Shown here: positions 54,672 through 63,352 of the stretch, piece after piece
Position numbering within the stretch: position 1 is the stretch's first letter
Layout: every line of letters starts with the position of its first letter
NCBI RefSeq assembly: GCF_003955755.1
Contig: NZ_CP034465.1
Coordinates: forward strand, 1,854,001-1,918,000
Direction of reading: 5' to 3'
Length of the DNA stretch: 64,000 bases
Source of the DNA: Jeotgalibaca ciconiae
Lineage (GTDB): Bacteria > Bacillota > Bacilli > Lactobacillales > Aerococcaceae
Notes under the pieces: model-generated
Told to the model about the DNA's origin: nothing
Databases searched by the model: none
Seen by the model: the letters and a program-made list of their open reading frames with translations, nothing else
Translations under genes and position numbers: made by a program

Positions 54672-55388
54672 TTAATGCGGTTGAGACAGGTTCACAAGTG
54701 ATTTTGCTTCTGCAATGGTTTTTGGCAGAATGCTCATTGGATCTTGCATCACTTCGCCATGACCTGTTCCGACATAGGTCGGGTTTAATGTTAAGAAATC
54801 CTCGACTACATGAATGCTCTGTTCTAAATCCCAATTTAAGCGGGCTGGTTTTGGAAATGCATCACGATGCACACCACAAATTGCAGCTCCTCCTAATGTT
54901 TGCAAGACGTCACCAACTAATAAATAACGAAGTGTTGGATGGAAGAAACAAATATGACCAGGTGTATGTCCTGGAGTAAATAGAACTTCCAGCTCTCCAA
55001 CCTTATCTCCACTTTTGAGTAACAAATCTGGCGTGAAAGGAAGTGAATCAGGAATCCCTTCTTTCAATGGTACTTGTTTATCAGAAGGCAGCAACTCTTT
55101 TTTCAAAATAAGTTGATACTCCCGTTCTGGGAAATAAACAGGTGCATTTGGAAAAGCTTTTTGAAATTGTGGAAAACCATCCAAATGATCATCATGACTA
55201 TGCGTAATTGCAATTGCCTTTAGAGGAAGCCCAGAAGTTTGAATAAATTCAATTACTTCTTCAATTTGATCTGATGCAACCGTTGTATCTATCAGTATAA
55301 AACCATCGTTTTCTTTTACTAAAAATAAGTTATTTTCTTTTTCAATCGTAATTTGTATGACGTTTTCAAAGGATTCCATTTGAAGCAT
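54672..55388 (-). CDS. MBL-fold metallo-hydrolase
   Basis: This 238-residue hydrolase has the metallo-beta-lactamase fold. The dinuclear zinc motif is AITHSHDDHLDGF, with later ligands in FTPGHTPGHICFF, LLVGDVLQ and GTGHGE. The general form resembles glyoxalase II-like or YqgX-like proteins rather than a beta-lactamase. The substrate is not evident. The start has AGAGAGG 10 nt upstream. It is monocistronic. Confidence 0.85.
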   Translation of the reverse strand: MLQMESFENVIQITIEKENNLFLVKENDGFILIDTTVASDQIEEVIEFIQTSGLPLKAIAITHSHDDHLDGFPQFQKAFPNAPVYFPEREYQLILKKELLPSDKQVPLKEGIPDSLPFTPDLLLKSGDKVGELEVLFTPGHTPGHICFFHPTLRYLLVGDVLQTLGGAAICGVHRDAFPKPARLNWDLEQSIHVVEDFLTLNPTYVGTGHGEVMQDPMSILPKTIAEAKSLVNLSQPH

Positions 55389-55484
55389 TCATTCACGACC
55401 TCTCTATTATTAGTTATTAAGAAACAATAATACAACTATGGTAAATAAAGTGTCAAACAAAAACCCTTGGAAAGATTTTACACA

Positions 55485-55692
55485 TAAGAAAAGCGGACAA
55501 GTCTGCCTTGGCCTATGAAAAAATAGGAAATTTGACCCTGAATTGTCAGGAGACTTCACGCTTCAGCGGGTTAGTCGAATGATATGCGTTAGCGAGCAGC
55601 GAAGCGCGAAATGGGGCAAATTTATCTTTTTTTCACTAGGTCAGGACTTGGGAGCTAGACATTGATGGCTGAACTTATAATCCCCTAGTCTA
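55485..55692 (-). repeat. Terminator-associated palindromic element, copy C (long form)
   Basis: A 208-bp copy on the minus strand that begins directly after the T-run of the tRNA-Arg terminator. It carries the long apex with the site TCACGCTTCAGCGGG, a variant of the CACGCT palindrome. Confidence 0.85.
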
Positions 55693-55696
55693 TGAA

Positions 55697-55721
55697 AAAA
55701 CATCCTCAATTGAGGATGTTA
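55697..55721 (-). terminator. Intrinsic terminator after tRNA-Arg
   Basis: AACATCCTCA and TGAGGATGTT form a perfect palindrome, followed by TTTTTTCA on the minus strand. Confidence 0.75.
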
Positions 55722-55768
55722 GAGTTTTTCCTTAATAGACTTGTAGCCTTTTTATAGCAAGCTTTATA

Positions 55769-55841
55769 CAGTCCCGAGAAGAATTGAACTTCCGACACCT
55801 CGTTTAGGAAACGAGTGCTCTATCCACTGAGCTACGGGACC
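55769..55841 (-). tRNA. tRNA-Arg (anticodon CCT)
   Basis: On the minus strand GGTCCCG opens the acceptor stem and pairs with CGGGACT (one G-T pair). The D arm is GCTCAGTGGATAGAGC. The anticodon stem-loop CTCGT-TTCCTAA-ACGAG gives anticodon CCT. The T arm has GTTCAATTC. CCA is not encoded. Confidence 0.9.
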
Positions 55842-55906
55842 AAAACATTATTTATTATTTCATAAAATGGGTTCAATGTCTAGTTTCGTTTAATAAAATA
55901 AATTTA

Positions 55907-55939
55907 AAAGGAACCTTTACAAAGTATGAAGGTTCCTTT
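55907..55939 (-). terminator. Intrinsic terminator of the small coiled-coil membrane protein gene
   Basis: AAAGGAACCTT and AAGGTTCCTTT arms around an 11-nt loop, with a T-rich stretch on the minus strand. Confidence 0.75.
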
Positions 55940-55946
55940 CTGGTGA

Positions 55947-56234
55947 TTATTCAATTAACGATTCCAATTCTTCGATGCGTCCTTCAAGAGCAGAATTTTG
56001 TTTTTCTAATTGATCAAGCTGTTGACGCATACTTTGGACTTGGTCCTTTAATTGGTCAAAACTATACGGATCAATCGTTTCGTTAGGGGAATCGTTTAGC
56101 TGTTGAAAAATAAAAGTCAACCCAAAAATTAAGATAATGCCAATAAAAATATACATCCAGCTTCGGCGAGGAGATTCTTTTTCTGGATCCGGGTTCATAT
56201 TTTCTAACGCTTTTCTAGCCGTATTTTTTTCCAA
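55947..56234 (-). CDS. Small single-pass membrane protein with coiled coil
   Basis: This 95-residue protein has a charged N-terminus, one membrane segment at about residues 26-44 (WMYIFIGIILIFGLTFIFQQ) and a C-terminal coiled coil (about 57-94, with heptads in QVQSMRQQLDQLEKQNSALE). The topology resembles DivIC/FtsL-like or other septal and envelope assembly proteins. I cannot assign it to a family. It lies beside tRNA-Arg on the same strand and has its own terminator. The ATG has no strong Shine-Dalgarno site. Confidence 0.6.
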   Translation of the reverse strand: MEKNTARKALENMNPDPEKESPRRSWMYIFIGIILIFGLTFIFQQLNDSPNETIDPYSFDQLKDQVQSMRQQLDQLEKQNSALEGRIEELESLIE

Positions 56235-56359
56235 TTGATTTCACCCATCTTTCTCCCTTTTATTCATTTTTATTATACCGCAAGGCTCTCTGAAAGAAAA
56301 ATAAAGATAAAACAGATTTTTGCGTATGTTATTAGCAAGAGAGGACAAGGGGGATTTAC

Positions 56360-57265
56360 ATGATTTATAAAAAACGCACTAGACCAACAAATTTAATAAT
56401 GATGGAGTCGTTATTCTGCAGGATGAAGCTAAAACCCGAAGACAAATACTATTATTTTTCATTGAGAAAGGGTTATGAGAAAGAGTGCCTATACGATAAG
56501 TTAATCAATGGGAAGGTAGATGACTGTATGGTTTTTAATGATTTAACGTTTAAATCAGGACAACGTTATTTTCAAATTGATTCATTGATTATCCAAGAGA
56601 ATATTGCTTTTATTTACGAAATTAAAGGATTTTCTGGTTCCTATTTTTATGGTGAGGAGTTTTTTTCTTCCAAAAAAGAATATCAACCAGATAATCCTTT
56701 AAATCAGTTAGTTAAAACCAAGAATCGGCTCAGAGAGATTTTTAAAGCACGTGGGATAAATCTACAAATCGAGGGATATATTATCTTTATCAATTCTGAA
56801 TTCACGCTTTACAACCTTCCTGAGATTCCATCTTTTATTTTACCGAGCCAAATTCACGAACACATCGATAACATACAAAAATCTACTTGCTGTAAAGTAA
56901 AGAATCAAGAACGTATCATCCAAGTTTTACATGAAGAGCATGTTCTGGAATACCCTTATAAAGAGCTGCCTCCATATACCTTTGAAGATTTGAAGAAGGG
57001 ATTGTATTGCAAAAAATGTTTTTCGTTTGATTTGGAGTACGGAAGAAGAAAATACACATGCAGAAAATGCAGCTACCAACAAATAATGATACAGCGTATT
57101 TTGGAAGCGGTAGAAGAGTATAGAATTTTATTTTCTGAGGAAAAAATAACTACTAGCCAGATTTATAGATGGTGTGGAGAAGAGATAAAATTAGATAGAA
57201 TAAAGTATTGCTTAAAGAAAAACTTCCAAGCTATAGGGAAAAATAAAGCAACTTATTATGTTTAA
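56360..57265 (+). CDS. NERD-domain protein with C-terminal zinc ribbon
   Basis: This 301-residue protein has an N-terminal nuclease-related (NERD) domain. The restriction-endonuclease-like D-(E)xK pattern is visible at Asp74 (FQIDSLII) and E87-I-K89 (YEIKGF), after GYEKECLYDKL. A C-terminal zinc ribbon uses Cys217, Cys220, Cys234 and Cys237 (CKKC and CRKC). A small helical domain ends the protein (TSQIYRWCGEEIKLDRIKYC). It is probably a DNA- or RNA-binding nuclease. The role is unknown. AAGGGGGA precedes the ATG. It is not near recognisable defence genes. Confidence 0.72.
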   Translation: MIYKKRTRPTNLIMMESLFCRMKLKPEDKYYYFSLRKGYEKECLYDKLINGKVDDCMVFNDLTFKSGQRYFQIDSLIIQENIAFIYEIKGFSGSYFYGEEFFSSKKEYQPDNPLNQLVKTKNRLREIFKARGINLQIEGYIIFINSEFTLYNLPEIPSFILPSQIHEHIDNIQKSTCCKVKNQERIIQVLHEEHVLEYPYKELPPYTFEDLKKGLYCKKCFSFDLEYGRRKYTCRKCSYQQIMIQRILEAVEEYRILFSEEKITTSQIYRWCGEEIKLDRIKYCLKKNFQAIGKNKATYYV

Positions 57266-57277
57266 GGACAGAAAACT

Positions 57278-57428
57278 TTTATCAAGGAAAGTAGGCTCTT
57301 TTATGATTGTCTTTCCTTGATATATCTTGTTTATCAAGGAAAGCTCGCTCTTAAAGCCGAACCTTTATCTGATAAACTATTTTTATCAAGGAAAGAATCG
57401 ATTTTGAGCACTGCTTTTACCTGATAAA
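57278..57428. repeat. Hairpin array, locus 3 (52-bp period)
   Basis: A half unit ending at 57291, 19 nt, a 33-nt palindrome (57311-57343), 19 nt, a second 33-nt palindrome (57363-57395), 19 nt, then a half unit (from about 57415). The arms are variants of CTTTCCTTGATAAA and its inverse. The last loop (GATTTTGAGCACTGC) resembles one at locus 1 (GATTTTTATTACTGC). Confidence 0.75.
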
Positions 57429-57449
57429 AGCATTGAATTATAAAACCAA

Positions 57450-57657
57450 TAAGAAAAGCGGACAAGTCCGCCTTGGCCTATGAAAAAATAGGAAATTTGA
57501 CCCTGAATTGTCAGGAGACTTCACGTTTCAGCGGGTTAGTCGAATGATATGCGTTAGCGAGCAGCGAAGCGCGCAATGGGGCAAATTTATCTTTTTTTCA
57601 CTAGGTCAGGACTTGGGAGCTAGACATTGATGGCTGAACTTATAATCCCCTAGTCTA
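57450..57657 (-). repeat. Terminator-associated palindromic element, copy D (long form)
   Basis: A 208-bp copy on the minus strand that begins directly after the T-run of the M29 aminopeptidase terminator. It is almost identical to copy C. Confidence 0.85.
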
Positions 57658-57659
57658 TC

Positions 57660-57700
57660 AAAAAACCGCACCCAACTCTAAAAAGCAGAGGGTGCGGTTT
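57660..57700 (-). terminator. Intrinsic terminator of the M29 aminopeptidase gene
   Basis: AAACCGCACCC and GGGTGCGGTTT arms, followed on the minus strand by TTTTTTGA. Confidence 0.85.
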
Positions 57701-57710
57701 GAATTTTAAA

Positions 57711-58955
57711 TTAGAAAGCCCAGTCTCCATTGCGGAAGATTGGCATCTTGCTGCCGTCTTTACGGATTCCGTCGATATTCATTGTTTCAGAACCAATCAT
57801 GAAGTCAACGTGAACGTTGGAGCGGTTTAAACCAGCTTCAGCTAATTCTTCTTGAGACATTTCAGTACCGCCTTGAACACTGAATGCGTAGGCAGAACCA
57901 AGAGCCAAGTGATTGGATGCATTTTCATCAAACAAAGTATTGAAGAATACCAGGCCAGATTGAGAAATAGGAGATTTGTGTGGAACTAATGCAACTTCAC
58001 CTAAGCTGCGTGCTCCATCATTATCTTCTACCAAGTTTTTCAGAACATCTTCGCCTTTTTCAGCACTTACTTCTACAACAGAACCGTCTTTGAAAGTAAA
58101 GGTCATGCCATCAATGATGTTTCCGCTATAGCTCAATGGTTTTGTAGATTTTACAACGCCATCAATGCGGCGGCCATCCGGAGCAGAGAAAACTTCTTCG
58201 GTAGGCATGTTTGCGACAAATTCTTCACCTTGTGCATTAATAGCACCAGCAGAATCCCAAATATGATTTTTAGGCATACCAACCGTTAAATCTGTGCCTT
58301 CAGGAGTAGTGTAGTGTAATGCGTCAAATTGTTCTTCATTCAAAACGTCAGCTTTTGAACGCAAACGAGTTTCATGATCGTCCCATGCTTTGATAGGATT
58401 TTCTTCGTATACGCGACAAGTTTTGAAAATTTCATCCCATAAAGCATCTACTTGTTCTTCTTCCGTTTCCAATTCAGGGAAAACTTTTGCAGCCCAAGCA
58501 GCACCTGATGCAGAAGCAACAGTCCAGGAAACTTTATTTGCTTGTGTAGCAATTCGTTGAGCCATCAAAGCCTTACTTGTTGCAGTCATAACTGCACCCA
58601 ATTTTTTACTATCTACGCCATTTAACGCATCTGGATCAGAGGAACGAACAGATAAACGGCTTGCTTTGCGTTCTAACATGTCGTTAGACTCATCAATTTT
58701 ATATTGAGGAATATCTGTTAAACGTTCTTCTGGTGTGTGTAGATATTTTTCACGGGTAATGACATCATCAGCCCATTTAACGACTACTTCTTCAGCTCCT
58801 AAAGCATAAGCTTCTTTTACTAGAAGGCGAGCGAATGAAGCTTGCTCCACATCGATGTTGATCACAACTGTATGGCCCTCTTGTACGTTAATTCCTTTTG
58901 AAACGAGTAATTTTGCATATTTCTGCAAGTTTTCTTCAAAGTTTGGTAATACCAT
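57711..58955 (-). CDS. pepS: M29 family aminopeptidase (PepS/AmpS type)
   Basis: This 414-residue cytoplasmic metal-dependent aminopeptidase releases N-terminal residues from short peptides. Family blocks include SASGAAWAAKVFPELETEEE, the metal Glu in NMPTEEVFSAPD, and the C-terminal HVDFMIGSETMNIDG with GSAYAFSVQGGTEM. The length is as usual for M29 (about 410). The ATG has only a weak upstream AAAGGAG. It adds to the S9, M20 and M3 peptidases elsewhere in the window. Confidence 0.92.
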   Translation of the reverse strand: MVLPNFEENLQKYAKLLVSKGINVQEGHTVVINIDVEQASFARLLVKEAYALGAEEVVVKWADDVITREKYLHTPEERLTDIPQYKIDESNDMLERKASRLSVRSSDPDALNGVDSKKLGAVMTATSKALMAQRIATQANKVSWTVASASGAAWAAKVFPELETEEEQVDALWDEIFKTCRVYEENPIKAWDDHETRLRSKADVLNEEQFDALHYTTPEGTDLTVGMPKNHIWDSAGAINAQGEEFVANMPTEEVFSAPDGRRIDGVVKSTKPLSYSGNIIDGMTFTFKDGSVVEVSAEKGEDVLKNLVEDNDGARSLGEVALVPHKSPISQSGLVFFNTLFDENASNHLALGSAYAFSVQGGTEMSQEELAEAGLNRSNVHVDFMIGSETMNIDGIRKDGSKMPIFRNGDWAF

Positions 58956-59121
58956 ATTCGTAATATGCTCCTTTTTTAAAAAGTTTTCTTATTTTCTATC
59001 ATACCATATTAACAAAATACTAAAAGAAAAAAACTTCTATTATTTCTGTAGTGGTGTCCGAAAAAAATGGAGGGTGATCAGCGTATTCTACCTACACTAA
59101 GAAATATAGAACTATAAAAAA

Positions 59122-59152
59122 GGGTAAGCACCACAATGTGAATGCCTAACCG
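59122..59152 (-). terminator. Probable intrinsic terminator of the small lipoprotein gene
   Basis: GGTAAGCA and TGCCTAACC pair with one bulge, flanked by T-runs on the minus strand. Confidence 0.55.
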
Positions 59153-59157
59153 CTTTT

Positions 59158-59607
59158 TTATTGAATTATTTTATTGTAAACTAGATCATCTTTCTGAAGA
59201 TCAATAATTTTAAGACGGTTATCATGTTTGATATAGATGGTTTTGTAGATTTGATTTTGACCGTCACTAAATAGAAAAATCCGTTTTCCTTGATTGTCAG
59301 TGACAATGGATCCTTGATACTGCTCAGGATTGAATACATCCTGATATACCAGCTCTTCGTATGAATCATATTCGGAAACAGATTCAGCATTTGCCAACTC
59401 TTCCTCTGTGACACCCTCCAAATCTTCTGAAGCAGTCTCTGATTCTTGAGAAGAATGCTCTGAAGTTTCAACCGATTCTGGAGCACTTGATACTTCAGAT
59501 TCTATCGTTTCCATAGATTCCACAGCTTCTGAGCTGTCAGAGTTATTTTCGGCTGCACAAGCCGCCAATGTAAAGCTTGCTATAAACAATAATGATAATT
59601 TTTTCAT
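59158..59607 (-). CDS. Small lipoprotein with Ser/Glu-rich linker
   Basis: This 149-residue predicted lipoprotein has a signal peptide ending in TLAAC with Cys17. A long Ser/Glu-rich stretch (residues about 22-80) follows, then a short folded part (YDSYEELVYQDVFNPEQYQG, GKRIFLFSDGQNQIYKTIYI). I do not recognise the C-terminal domain. TAGGAGGTAT precedes the ATG. It is monocistronic. The linker style resembles those of the lipoprotein at 62338. Confidence 0.7.
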   Translation of the reverse strand: MKKLSLLFIASFTLAACAAENNSDSSEAVESMETIESEVSSAPESVETSEHSSQESETASEDLEGVTEEELANAESVSEYDSYEELVYQDVFNPEQYQGSIVTDNQGKRIFLFSDGQNQIYKTIYIKHDNRLKIIDLQKDDLVYNKIIQ

Positions 59608-59744
59608 ACATACCTCCTGATAAAATGACAGTACACAACAATTTATATAAAACGCAACAAAATAATTAGAAGCATTTAAAATAAGTCATGCATGCTTTTT
59701 TCCAACTAGTACATTGTATCAGGAAAGAATAAAAAAATCCAAAA

Positions 59745-60638
59745 TCAAGCTTCTTTTGTTTCGGACCAAGCAAGGAATTGGCGCTCCAACTCTTTCTTGC
59801 GGGCCGTTAATAAGTCCACAATATGCAGCACGTTTTCCTGGAGGGAAATCAATTGCTCTAAATTTTTCTCGATAATATTTTTTGTGGACCACTCTGAAAA
59901 TAGAGTGGTAAAAAAGTCGCTGATTACTGGACGAGCTTCGGTGATTTGACGATATTGGCTTTCATAAATATAATTCAAATCCTGAAGTTCTCGCTCCAAC
60001 GCATAAACTTTTCGTTCTAAATCAATAATCATTGCTTCTGCTACATCTAATTGATGACGGTCTACAAAATTCAGCAAAACATCAATTTCGGTAATCAATT
60101 CCCAGCTGTTAATTGTTTCGGAAGAATCTAATGTAGTTAAAATATCACTGATTGTTTCCAATAATTGATAGGAAGCTTCTTCTGCTTCAACTGTTTGTGT
60201 ATATTCATGTTGTACTAAAATTAAATCTTGCTCTCGCTCAGAAACCACATTTACCAAATCAGGATTTCGGCGCAAGAGATTTTCTTTTACATCTCGAAGG
60301 CGATTTTTTTTCTCAGCCATCTCTTCTTCTAATTCAATTAAGTGGCGGTGAGCATTGATTTTCAAAACATAAGCTTTATCAAATTCGAGTTTGGCGCTTA
60401 GTTTTTCCTCTGACTCACGGTGGTAGCGCTGTTCGTATGCGCCGATAATTTTTAAAACAGAATTCGAAAAGGATTCTTTCTCTAATTTTTCTAAATTAGC
60501 TGACTTCTTTTCTAATTGTTCGATTGACTTATTAAGTTGCTCTTGCTGATCATTATAGGCTTCCTCAGCGAGATAATATCTGCGCGAAAGAGAACCAAGT
60601 TGCAATAGAAGCGTCTCGTATTCCATACCTAAGTCCAC
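59745..60638 (-). CDS. Coiled-coil protein of unknown function
   Basis: This cytoplasmic protein of about 297 residues is mostly predicted alpha-helical coiled coil (for example NDQQEQLNKSIEQLEKKSAN and LEFDKAYVLKINAHRHLIEL), with no membrane segment. The GTG at 60638 is preferred because AAGGAGG lies 7 nt upstream; in-frame ATG codons at 60680 and 60644 fit less well. It starts 48 nt after the flavodoxin gene on the same strand and probably shares its transcript. I find no family match by eye. Confidence 0.6.
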   Translation of the reverse strand: MDLGMEYETLLLQLGSLSRRYYLAEEAYNDQQEQLNKSIEQLEKKSANLEKLEKESFSNSVLKIIGAYEQRYHRESEEKLSAKLEFDKAYVLKINAHRHLIELEEEMAEKKNRLRDVKENLLRRNPDLVNVVSEREQDLILVQHEYTQTVEAEEASYQLLETISDILTTLDSSETINSWELITEIDVLLNFVDRHQLDVAEAMIIDLERKVYALERELQDLNYIYESQYRQITEARPVISDFFTTLFSEWSTKNIIEKNLEQLISLQENVLHIVDLLTARKKELERQFLAWSETKEA

Positions 60639-60686
60639 AGGCATACCTCCTTGCTCCATCAAGACCATCTGACTCACCACCTTGTA

Positions 60687-61148
60687 TTAGTTACCTAACA
60701 TAGATTCGTATGTTTCAACCATTCCTTTAACAAATGCTTTTAGATTTTCTACATCTTCTTCTTCAGCATTCAAATCAATTTTTACTCCTGCTGCACCTTT
60801 TGTAGCACCAGTTTTTGCAAACTGCTCTTCAAAATCATCGACAGCTGTACAAAATTCTTCATAAAAAGTATCGCCCGAACCTACAACACCAAAGACTTTT
60901 CCCGTTAAATCAAATTCCTCTAATTCTTCGTAAAAGTCCATGATTTCATCCGGTAAGTCGCCATCGACTCCATAAGTATAACTTGCTACGATACAATAAT
61001 CATAGTCTTCATAATCTGCAGGGTCTGCTTGGACGCACTCAACGACGTCAACATCCACACCAGCTTCCTCAAATAATTCCGCTGTAATATCAGCAATCTC
61101 TTCCGTATTTCCTGTCAAACTTGCATAGACAATTAAAGCCTGTGTCAT
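60687..61148 (-). CDS. Flavodoxin
   Basis: This 153-residue FMN-binding electron carrier has the phosphate-binding loop SLTGNT (10-15). ASYTYGVDGDLPDE and GSGDTFYEEFCTA form the two loops around the flavin. It is very acidic, as usual. The ATG at 61148 follows AAGAAGGGG; an in-frame start at 61181 lacks one. It is the first gene of a unit with the coiled-coil protein. It can replace ferredoxin in low iron and serve as electron donor. Confidence 0.92.
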   Translation of the reverse strand: MTQALIVYASLTGNTEEIADITAELFEEAGVDVDVVECVQADPADYEDYDYCIVASYTYGVDGDLPDEIMDFYEELEEFDLTGKVFGVVGSGDTFYEEFCTAVDDFEEQFAKTGATKGAAGVKIDLNAEEEDVENLKAFVKGMVETYESMLGN

Positions 61149-61276
61149 TTTGCCCCTTCTTTCTACTATACCTTTTCCCAAAGTATACCAAATTTTCTGA
61201 ATCTATACACGAAGAAACAAATTGAAATGTTGGTAAAATGCTATAATGTTAAAAATGAAAAAGAAAGAAGGGATGT

Positions 61277-62248
61277 ATGATGAAAGAAGTTGTTTGGGGA
61301 ATGATTGGCTGCGGAGATGTGACGGAAAAAAAGACAGCACCTTCACTTTATAAAGCAGAGGGTTCTCGTTTGAAAGCAGTCTACAGCCGTACAAAAGAAA
61401 AAGCTGAAGACTGGGTTCAACGTCACGGCCATGGTCAAGTTTACGAGACCGTAGAGGAATTGCTGGCAGATCAAGAAATAAATGCGGTTTATATTGCAAC
61501 GCCGCCAGCAAGTCACTATGATTATGCCATTCAAATTTTAGAAGCTGGAAAAGTTCCATTAATCGAAAAACCGATGGCAAGTACTTATGAACAATGTCAA
61601 GCTATTATTAAACGAGGCAAGGAGAAAAATTTACCGGTATATGTCAATTTCTATCGTCGTGGATTAGATAAAATTAATAAGATAAAAGAACTGCTGGAAA
61701 AAGACACAATCGGTATTCCATTAACCATAGAAAGCAGACATTTTGCTAAAGCGGCACCTGAGGATTACGACAGGACTAACTTGCCTTGGCGCCTCCGTCC
61801 AGAAGCAGGCGGTGGAAAAGCGCTTGATACGCAAGTTCATGTACTTGATTATTTAAGCTATTTGTTTGGTGAAATTTCTTCCGTAAAAGGCTTCGCAGAA
61901 AACAGAAGGGGCCTCTATGAAGTAGAGGATACCACAGTTGCAACCTTCCGTTTTAAAAACGGCGTATTGGGTACCGCAACTTGGTGTTATGTTGCTGATT
62001 ATTATCTTGATGAAGTAACGGTTACGGGCACAAAAGGAAAAATGTCTTTTTCAGGAACGGGTGTTACGGATTTAATTGTCAATGGACAAGCCGTTGAATT
62101 TGAAAATCCAGAACATGTTGGTTTAGCTTATATCCAACAAATCATAAACGAGTTACTTGGTAAAGGCAAAAGCCCAGCAAACACTATACAAGCAGCTCGA
62201 ACGATTCAAATTTTTGATGAATTACTGAAGGATAACTACCGAAAATAA
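61277..62248 (+). CDS. Gfo/Idh/MocA family oxidoreductase
   Basis: This 323-residue NAD(P)-dependent dehydrogenase has the Rossmann motif GMIGCGDVTEKK, the catalytic EKP motif in VPLIEKPMASTYE, and the substrate block WRLRPEAGGGKALDTQVHVL with the conserved Asp and His. It acts on a sugar or cyclitol of unknown identity. AAGAAGGG precedes two ATG codons (61277 and 61280). The similarity to the enzyme at 36812 is only family-level. Confidence 0.88.
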   Translation: MMKEVVWGMIGCGDVTEKKTAPSLYKAEGSRLKAVYSRTKEKAEDWVQRHGHGQVYETVEELLADQEINAVYIATPPASHYDYAIQILEAGKVPLIEKPMASTYEQCQAIIKRGKEKNLPVYVNFYRRGLDKINKIKELLEKDTIGIPLTIESRHFAKAAPEDYDRTNLPWRLRPEAGGGKALDTQVHVLDYLSYLFGEISSVKGFAENRRGLYEVEDTTVATFRFKNGVLGTATWCYVADYYLDEVTVTGTKGKMSFSGTGVTDLIVNGQAVEFENPEHVGLAYIQQIINELLGKGKSPANTIQAARTIQIFDELLKDNYRK

Positions 62249-62337
62249 AGAGGTATTATTTGTAATCGTTTTTCAATTCCGATACCATTATAAGTGAAGA
62301 TAACAGGAGTTATCTCAAAAAAGTAAAGGTGGTAAAA

Positions 62338-62958
62338 ATGATGAAAATATGGAAAACAGTAACTTTTACAGCATTTTCAGCACTAACTTTAGCAGCTTGT
62401 AATAACAGTCCGGCTGAAGTAGATGGACCACCCGTTGATCCTGGCACAGGAAATGAAACTTCAAGTGCGGTTGAAAGTGCGCCTCCAATTGATCAGAACG
62501 AAAGCGTAGGAGAATCAAGTGCAGACGATTCTACTGTAAATGTAATTACCCTAGATGAAGCGTTGGATGTCTATTGGCAAGAGTACCCAGAAGCTCAAAT
62601 TGAAGGAGTAGACTTTGATAAAGATTGGGGCGAATGGACCTACGAAATTACCGGTGTCTTTGATAACCGCGAGTATGAAGTAGAAATCAATGCAGTAAAT
62701 TCAGAGATAATGAATGTTGATGAAGATGATGTGGATAATGATAATCGTTATTTGAATTTCGATTCAATCATGGATCCACAAGAAGCGATTGATATTGCAC
62801 GCCAAGAAGTAGCGGAAGACGCTACCTTAGAAGGCTGGAACTTAGATGTAGACGATGATCAAAATCGTCCGGAATACGAAATAGAATTTGAAGGAACCGA
62901 TGATCGTGACGTAACCCTTCATGCTGAAACAGGTGACATTATCGAAATTGACAACTAA
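62338..62958 (+). CDS. Lipoprotein with PepSY domains
   Basis: This 206-residue protein has a lipoprotein signal ending in LTLAAC, a Pro/Ser/Glu linker and two PepSY-like repeats. The first has ITLDEALDVYWQEYPEAQIE with YEVEINAVNSEIM, the second MDPQEAIDIARQEVAEDATL with VTLHAETGDIIEID. PepSY domains are thought to modulate proteases or bind envelope components. The start at 62338 follows AAAGGTGG by 5 nt. It is strongly acidic. Terminator and repeat copy E follow. Confidence 0.85.
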   Translation: MMKIWKTVTFTAFSALTLAACNNSPAEVDGPPVDPGTGNETSSAVESAPPIDQNESVGESSADDSTVNVITLDEALDVYWQEYPEAQIEGVDFDKDWGEWTYEITGVFDNREYEVEINAVNSEIMNVDEDDVDNDNRYLNFDSIMDPQEAIDIARQEVAEDATLEGWNLDVDDDQNRPEYEIEFEGTDDRDVTLHAETGDIIEIDN

Positions 62959-62976
62959 AGAACTAAATTTATTACA

Positions 62977-63007
62977 GGATATCCGATGAAAAGGATATCT
63001 TTTTTTA
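62977..63007 (+). terminator. Intrinsic terminator of the PepSY lipoprotein gene
   Basis: GATATCC and GGATATC arms around an 8-nt loop, then seven T. Repeat copy E begins right after the T-run. Confidence 0.8.
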
Positions 63008-63165
63008 TAGACTAGGGGATTATAAGTTCAGCCATCAATGTCTAGCTCCCAAGTCCTGACCTAGTGAAAAAAAGATAAATTTGCCCCATTGCGCGCTTCG
63101 CTGCTCATTCAGGGTCAAATTTCCTATTTTTTCATAGGCCAAGGCGGACTTGTCCGCTTTTCTTA
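63008..63165 (+). repeat. Terminator-associated palindromic element, copy E (short form)
   Basis: A 158-bp copy. The left arm is 63051-63087 and the right arm 63112-63151, with a 24-nt apex. The terminal hairpin GCGGAC-TT-GTCCGC is at 63144-63157, followed by TTTTCTTA. The stretch from 63166 to 63352 contains no gene that I can see. Confidence 0.85.
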
Positions 63166-63352
63166 CGCTTAAATCTTGTATCTTTTCCTTTTCCTCAAAA
63201 AATCCTAAGAGATATTAGTCTTGAAAGCATCTATGTATCAGCGTTTTACAGAGATTAATTATTCTAAACTAGACAGGATTAGTGTCTATGTGCTATAACT
63301 AAATTAGAAGGAATGGAAACGCTATCATAATTATAAAAGGAAGGGTGAGGAC

